Shown in pieces: positions 58,346 through 64,000 of a DNA stretch of 64,000 nucleotides. Below the pieces are notes generated by a model that saw only the letters and a list, made by a program, of their open reading frames with translations, was not told where the DNA came from and made no database searches. The stretch comes from Lycorma delicatula (lineage: Eukaryota > Arthropoda > Insecta > Hemiptera > Fulgoridae). Positions within the stretch are counted from its first letter, which is position 1. Each line of letters opens with the position of its first letter. The stretch lies in NCBI RefSeq assembly GCF_047948215.1, contig NC_134455.1, positions 295,136,647 through 295,200,646 on the forward strand. Reading direction: 5' to 3'. A program made the translations under genes and the position numbers.

Positions 58346-59221
58346 AATGTTTGCTTGGCATTTCTCCCGCCACCACACCATTCGGTCGCCCTAACATATA
58401 GGACCGAATATCTATACCACTAACACCAACTGAACCTCGAACAGTTTAGCGACCAGTATCCTAAATAGCTCCTAGAGCTTACCTAACAGCGTGAGCGGAT
58501 TAAGCGCGGTGCCATACACCACCGGCTTACGTAACCCAACCGCTCACTTGTCATATATTTACTAAAGTGGGTAGGCGCACCCCGTCAACTACTAAAAATA
58601 TATATGATATCCATAAATTAAAATTTACTTCGACTAGACCGCAATTCGCTTTCACGCCTAGGTCGCTGAATGCCAGCAAGTACCTGTCTACCATATTAAA
58701 GCGCCTGGAGCCTTAATTGGCTGGTGGTCAGCCACATATTTCTGGGTTAACTTCCGACAGCAGTGCGGTAGGAGTCTTTCCCTTAAGTAAACTACTGATG
58801 TCGGATGAACATAGCAACCGCATCAAGGAACTCCCATACAGTCCGACAATGCGTCTCTCACCACATTGACTCGCCGCTTGTGAGTGGCCAAGTGAGGGGG
58901 AGTAGCCCCCCTGACCACCAAGTTCCAGGGTGGCTCGGTCTCTGACACCCCTCCAAGAACAGGGCAGTCAAACATTAGGTGTTCATTTGACTGGACCTCC
59001 CCGCAGACGCACAGCTCATCAGCTGCCAGGCCGAACCGAAACAGATATTAGTTCAAATTAACATGGTTGGTGAGCACCTGGGCACCCGTTGCCCTTCAAA
59101 ACGAACTCGAGGCATACCATACCCCCACATCCCGTATAAACTTGTACAGGGATCTTCCCTTAGTCGTGGTATCTTATTCCAGCTGCCATGCTTCCATCGC
59201 GAGGCTCTTCAGACTCTTCCG
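58346..59221 (-). mobile_element. 5'-truncated R1-clade LINE
   Basis: On the minus strand it starts at GGAAGAGTCTGAAGAGCC, within the region coding LWKRLQSLAMEAWQLE, and continues through FRFGLAADELCVCGEVQSN and a HLMFDCPVL block (Cys/His motif). It ends in the shared tail with ATGCCAAGCAAAC near 58346. It aligns with 14100-13738 in the first copy and is inverted relative to 55207-55735. Confidence 0.85.
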
Positions 59222-59518
59222 TAGCTAAGGATACAATAAATTATTTGGAACCAGATAGTTATTTGCAATTCACATTCGACTGTTGTCTTATCGGTGTTAA
59301 TATTTATCATTTAGAAGAGGCATTAAATGCGTTAAATCGTCATATGAAATGGAAAGAAAAGCTAAAGATGAACGTAGAAATTGAATGGTATGTGAATGAA
59401 CCAGACACTAACTGCGAAAAAGTAATCCACGACGTTACCGAAATTAATCGCCTCGAATATATTCCACCGATAGATGGATTACTTGTAACATATGTACAGA
59501 AACTATCTTGCAATCTGT
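59222..59518 (+). CDS. Unrecognised open reading frame, possible exon or element gene
   Basis: Directly after the LINE edge the plus strand is open for about 98 codons to a TAA. It has hydrophobic and charged segments typical of real protein (YLEPDSYLQFTFDCCLIGVN, RHMKWKEKLKMNVEIEWYVN, INRLEYIPPIDGLLVTYVQK). No ATG of its own is needed if it is an exon or a 5'-cut gene; an AG acceptor-like CTCTTCCGTAG ends at 59224. I do not recognise the family. It lies inside the right part of the wide inverted repeat. Confidence 0.35.
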
Positions 59519-59689
59519 AATGTAGAGCGGAATGGAATTTCGATACATGACATATATCCGACATTTTCGGGCCAACGAAGTGGAAGTTAATACACGAAGT
59601 ATTAAAAGAGTAATGCGCAAACACCTATCTAACTAGCTAATATAGTGAACTAGTTGCTATCGAAAATATTGGCAGTATTATATTATCAT

Positions 59690-59899
59690 TACTAAATTGT
59701 TATAAATATTGTCAAAAATCTCAAAAGACACTACAACACCAGACACAATTTAACATTCAATGTAAGATATTTCCCCTTAACCCTTGTTACTGTTGCAGCG
59801 GCTGCTAATAAAAAAATCAATTCACAAAACCAGTACCTCAACTGCCACACACAACTGCGTTTTGGCACCTAAACAATCATCCACAACTACTAGTATAAA
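59690..59899 (-). repeat. Right arm of the wide inverted repeat
   Basis: This is the inverse partner of 53727-53935, with similar divergence along its length. Confidence 0.75.
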
Positions 59900-60297
59900 G
59901 TTGATGTGTGTGTCACAACATATAAAAAGGAGATTTTTACAATCTTTATTTGACTGCATCAATAATGGATTCAAATGACTAGAGGCTCCAACGGTTAAAT
60001 CTGAATCCAAGCTGATGATAGCAATAGACCACACAGTTAAATCATCACATGAAATGAATTAAGTGAATATTTAGATTATTTAGTACCATTTTGATATTAT
60101 AAAATAAACATCTAGAACACAATTTATATGTCGAATGTAGAACTGAGATTTTCCAAGAATATGCAGTCGTCAAGATAATTCACGGTATATAAACAAAACT
60201 GCTAACTTTTGATGACATATCAAACTTTAAAATAAGAAATGCAACATTATATGTATAAAATTCAGATAACACGAAATTTTTTCTCGATTTTGTTTAC

Positions 60298-60465
60298 CAT
60301 TTCATATACAAACTGTGTATAAGGTGATGAAATTAATAAACCATACTCATCTGCTAACCTTACCAGTAAGACATAAAAAGATGTAATGGCCTTAATTGAG
60401 CTTTTTTGTTGAGTAACTGTGTGATTAGAGAGATTTGGGGATGAATCAAGAAAGACATCCAATTC
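60298..60465 (-). CDS. Candidate exon of a second host gene
   Basis: The minus strand has an acceptor (ACTGGATTCAG) at 60466, 56 open codons, and a donor (GTAAAC) next to 60298; phase is 0 on both sides. The sequence reads ELDVFLDSSPNLSNHTVTQQ, KSSIKAITSFYVLLVRLADE and YGLLISSPYTQFVYEM, which looks like soluble helical protein. No family is recognised. Two other open stretches with acceptors, 61656-61560 (ITNNIKSFLAFNRCDSGKKL) and about 61796-61695 (LKLTNLHDQLQFITKRFHIP), lie upstream and may belong to the same gene. Confidence 0.35.
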
Positions 60466-62356
60466 CTGAATCCAGTTGAAACAGTAGACTACACTGATTC
60501 AAATGTAATACTAACAAGGAAGTTCATCCTAGAAAATAATAAAATAGAATATTCAGAAAAAATGAAACGATTTATTTTTAACAAACCGCTGATAAAAATA
60601 CCATCAATTAAACAATCTGTCTTATGTGTCAATGTGTCTTAATTGCAGTGTAAAAACTGAAATAATTTTTTTTTAATTCAAAATGGATGAATATAGTGAT
60701 ATTTTCAGATAATTACAATCAATCATTACTTTTTTTTAACGCAGTATTTAAAATTTAACATTTATTTAAATTAAAATTACAAATTTATATACCACTGAAA
60801 TGCTTACATATCATATATACATAACCACCACTTAGTTTTCATTTGAAAATAAAAAATTATTAAAAAACATTAGAATTGTAAAAAAATATCTTGTGGTAAA
60901 TTCCATCATTCAATAAACCAAAAATTCAAAATTCTGCTAGTTCTATCTATTAGTATACCAATAAAATAATACAAGCTGAAAATTTTACAGCTAACCACAG
61001 GTACAATGGATGAGTTGCTTGTTTCAAATAAAGAATAATATTGTAAAAAAAAAAGAAAAAAACAGGAGTAAACTATTTATTTATTTAAAACTAATAGGAG
61101 TAATTTATAAAGCAATTGAAGCAAGATAAAATTTAAAAAATAAAAAAAAAACAATAGATGCACAAACATACTCATTTAATATATGCAAATATTAAAGGCA
61201 GCAGAAAGTTAAAAGTTTATTGTGCAATATAAAGTCAACAAAGCCTGAGTGTTAAAAACATTACAGCTTTCTTAAATGTATTTATTCATGAAATAAAAAG
61301 GCAGAGATGGTATCACAAATCTTTATATAATGAAATTTACAAACTCGATAACGTACTAGTAAAACAAAGCTGTTGATCGATATATGTATGTCCTGTCCAT
61401 CCCAAAGTACAAATTTAAGCATTATAAAATTTGTTTTTTTAATGTGGAAAGTTACATCCATATCCAATAATGAGATACATAAACTCATTAACTTTAGAAA
61501 AATTGTCAGATACAAAAAACGTGTCAAATTGACTAAGGATATCAATATTCCATATACTTATATATAATGAAGCAAACTTAGTACGTCAACCTGATCAAGT
61601 TTCTTTCCACTATCACACCGGTTAAATGCCAAGAATGATTTAATATTATTGGTAATCTGAAATAACGATTGTCACAATAAATTTTATATTATTAATGTCA
61701 AAATTTTAATAAAAGCAACTGTTCTGAAAACTCATCAGGTATGTGGAACCTCTTTGTAATAAATTGCAACTGATCATGCAAATTTGTTAGCTTTAACTGA
61801 AAACTATAAGTTACTTAAGGCTTTCAAAAATCCAGCAATGAATTGCATAATTTTCCCAGCTATACCATTTCAGTTAGGTAATTCATTTTTAAAAAACTTT
61901 CTGAAATTTTTAAAAATTTGGGTGCTCTCTTATCAGGAGAGAGGTATTAAGTAGTGATTTTATTGTTTAACAAAATACATTTTGGGCATTAAAAATTTTA
62001 AATTGCAAAAAAATTTTCATTTTGGGGCATCCAGCTCAAAAGGAAACATTTGAGTAAAATTAATTTTTAAGAAAATGAGCCCTAAATGGCAATAATAATA
62101 TTTATTTTTAAATAATACAAGGATATAACCATAATTCTAAATAAATTAAGTTGCAATTTTCTGGGAAAGGGGTGAAAAGCTTTTGCTAATTTTTTTTCTT
62201 CAAGAAATATAATAAAAACTATCAAAAGCATGCAATTTTTACATTTTAAGTGGAATGAGTAGCTTGCACGATGGATTTAAACTAAAAAAATATTTACAGA
62301 AATGTTTTTGATATTTAAATTAAAAAATATTTTCTGTTACCACAAACCTTTGGAAC
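60466..62356. other. Mostly non-coding; two possible small exons
   Basis: AT-rich sequence with long A/T runs. The minus-strand stretches at 61560-61656 and 61695-61796 mentioned with the candidate exon are the only parts that look coding. Near 61950-62180 the words are simple and no repeat family is clear. Confidence 0.4.
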
Positions 62357-62530
62357 ATACTAGATTGTGGATACTGGTTTCTTTGGTGGTTGGGTTTCAA
62401 TTAACCACACATTCAGGAATGGTCGACTTGACACTGAACAAGACATCATTTACATCCATACTTAGTCTCATTCATCCTCTGAAATAATACCTTACAGTGG
62501 TTGCGGAGCCGAAAAGAGAAAAAGAGAGAT
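62357..62530 (+). mobile_element. 5'-truncated tRNA-derived SINE, family A
   Basis: It starts inside the body at ACTAGATTGTGGATAC and follows the family to CCTTACAGTGGTTGCGGAG and an A-rich tail. The head with the A and B boxes is missing. Confidence 0.88.
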
Positions 62531-62590
62531 AGGTTCAAATCCCAGTCATGCATTGAATTTTTGATACACTACAAATTTTCAAGTTCATAT
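62531..62590 (+). mobile_element. Fragment of family B SINE
   Basis: AGGTTCAAATCCCAGTCATG followed by GATACACTACAAA matches the B-box side of the SINE at 34403-34575 (GGTTCAAATCCCGGTCAGGG, CACGCTACAAA). It is fused directly to the tail of the family A fragment. Confidence 0.6.
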
Positions 62591-64000
62591 TCCCACATAC
62601 AAGCTAATTTGTAAGCTTCTGTGTTAAATTAATTCATAGGTTAAAAAGAACCACAATTTGAGCTACTTTATTTCCAGAACATTTACAAAAAAAAAAATTG
62701 CATCATAAATTGTGCTAAAAAAAAGTTCATAATATATTTCCTTGAGAAATACGACTATAGTGATACAAGAAAAAAAATTAAATTATGCATTTTAATAATT
62801 GTTCTTTTTTTGTTAATATTTATTAACATATGTAATATCTATTAGTAAGGATTTTGTTTGAAAAAGAAGCTTAATATACCATTTTAATGGTGTTTATTAA
62901 GTTTATTGTTTCATTTTGTTTATTTTAATTAGTAAATGCTTGCATCATTTCTACTATTCTTATTGACATCATCGACATTTATGTAGTTGTATTCCAAAAA
63001 AATAATACTATGTATAGCAAGTTAAGTTTAGTAAGTACAAGGAAAAGCCAAACAACAACCTTACAAGTGGACTGTAAATTTGAAATATTGTGCCACTGTT
63101 CATCAGTTGGTCACATTAATATTCATAGTTTATTAAGAGTGGTCAACACTTTGCAGTATAATGCCATAATCCAATAGTACAATGCAGCAGTACTATAAAA
63201 ATTGTAGCTAGTTTGGCTAAAACACCAAAAAGGAACAGCAAATCCTTTAAGTTCATTTTCAGTACTTTTTTCTTTCATATTTTGAGTAGTGAAAGAAGGT
63301 AACACTTATCAATTCAATGAATGGAAAGTTCAGTAATCTGTCACTAGAGTATGAGTGGACAAGAACTGCCTAAACAGATTAGTTCCATCACAGAACAACA
63401 AAATGATACATGTTTTAGTAAAGTTGCCATCTTTAAATTAATGTGCCATCACTGTGTTGTATTTTGTTATCATGCTGCCAATCTTCATCCAACAGTTCTA
63501 CTATCAGAAACTTGCACGACAATTGTGACATTTTTCAAATTTTTAAAACACTGATGAGGTTTTCACTTCAATCTGGCATATCTTCACAGTGTAACAAATA
63601 CCTCAACTCTTTTAGCCACACAGAACTGGTGAATGCTATGTTTAAATTTTTTAATGTTTAAGCCATTCAATTGTTAGTCAATGACAAAAAACTGATATGA
63701 TTGCTATTGTCAAACAGAATGAGATTGTACCACTTAATGTATATTTTTATGAATATTTTCAAAAGGCTTTCAAATTTGTTTTGGAAAATTACCATCTTAA
63801 CTAGATAAATTCTTCAACTTTCATTATATAAAACCATTTTAATTTTCTAGTCTATGCAAGTCACAAAAGGGGAAAATTCAGTGGCACAATCTAACCCACA
63901 TTTCAGGATGAGTTTGTAGTGCACAAATCTTCAGCTGATTTTGAGCTGGGATTAGAATTGCTTTATTACAACTATGAATCATAAAAATACTTTAATAGTT
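62591..64000. other. No gene seen
   Basis: AT-rich DNA with short open frames of no family resemblance (for example 63351-63554 and 63443-63661). Confidence 0.6.

Overview
This is nuclear DNA of an animal, most likely an insect and possibly a hemimetabolous one such as a hemipteran; the order is an inference from the repeat families. The DNA is AT-rich and intron-dense. It is filled with arthropod-type repeats: non-LTR retrotransposons of three kinds, many Tc1/mariner copies, a hAT remnant and tRNA-derived SINEs. Nothing prokaryotic is present.

Only one host gene can be built with confidence. It lies on the minus strand and spans at least 47 kb, with six exons at 50054-50146, 34111-34193, 33013-33147, 16527-16669, 12487-12606 and 2684-2813. 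Every junction has AG/GT splice sites and the reading frame is kept throughout. Together the exons give 233 codons and a stop, with three U1/matrin-type zinc fingers (C-x2-C-x12-H-x5-H), as in the double-stranded-RNA-binding ZMAT3/ZNF346/ZNF385 families. The 5' end is missing. A second minus-strand host gene may be touched at 60.3-61.7 kb, but this is weak.

Most of the remaining sequence is mobile DNA within or beside the introns. 1-1018: 3' part of a one-ORF APE-type LINE. 1.77-2.36 kb: 111-bp repeat carrying a SINE. 3.84-7.40 kb: DNA transposon with about 760-bp terminal inverted repeats and a decayed, unassigned ORF family. 13.2-16.1 kb: Tc1/mariner-like element with an R1-clade LINE nested in it. 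17.2-19.7 kb: Jockey-clade LINE. 19.9-25.6 kb: old LINE interrupted by a block with mariner ends, holding hAT, SINE and mariner pieces. 28.7-30.8 kb: truncated LINE. 31.8-36 kb: mariner remnants and a tRNA-Glu-like SINE. 37.67-40.95 kb: complete LINE with an unbroken 985-codon ORF and a target-site duplication. 42.4-53.7 kb: a run of Tc1/mariner copies and SINEs. 53.7-59.9 kb: inverted-repeat-bounded region with R1 fragments and a second copy of the unassigned ORF family. 60-64 kb: mostly non-coding.

The most unusual signal is a recurring class of short-loop, near-perfect palindromes at lesions inside transposon copies. In several cases a related copy in the same window lacks the palindrome. 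They look like snap-back (template-switch) synthesis events. Another sharp observation is a 25-bp SINE tail flanked by a perfect 16-bp duplication.
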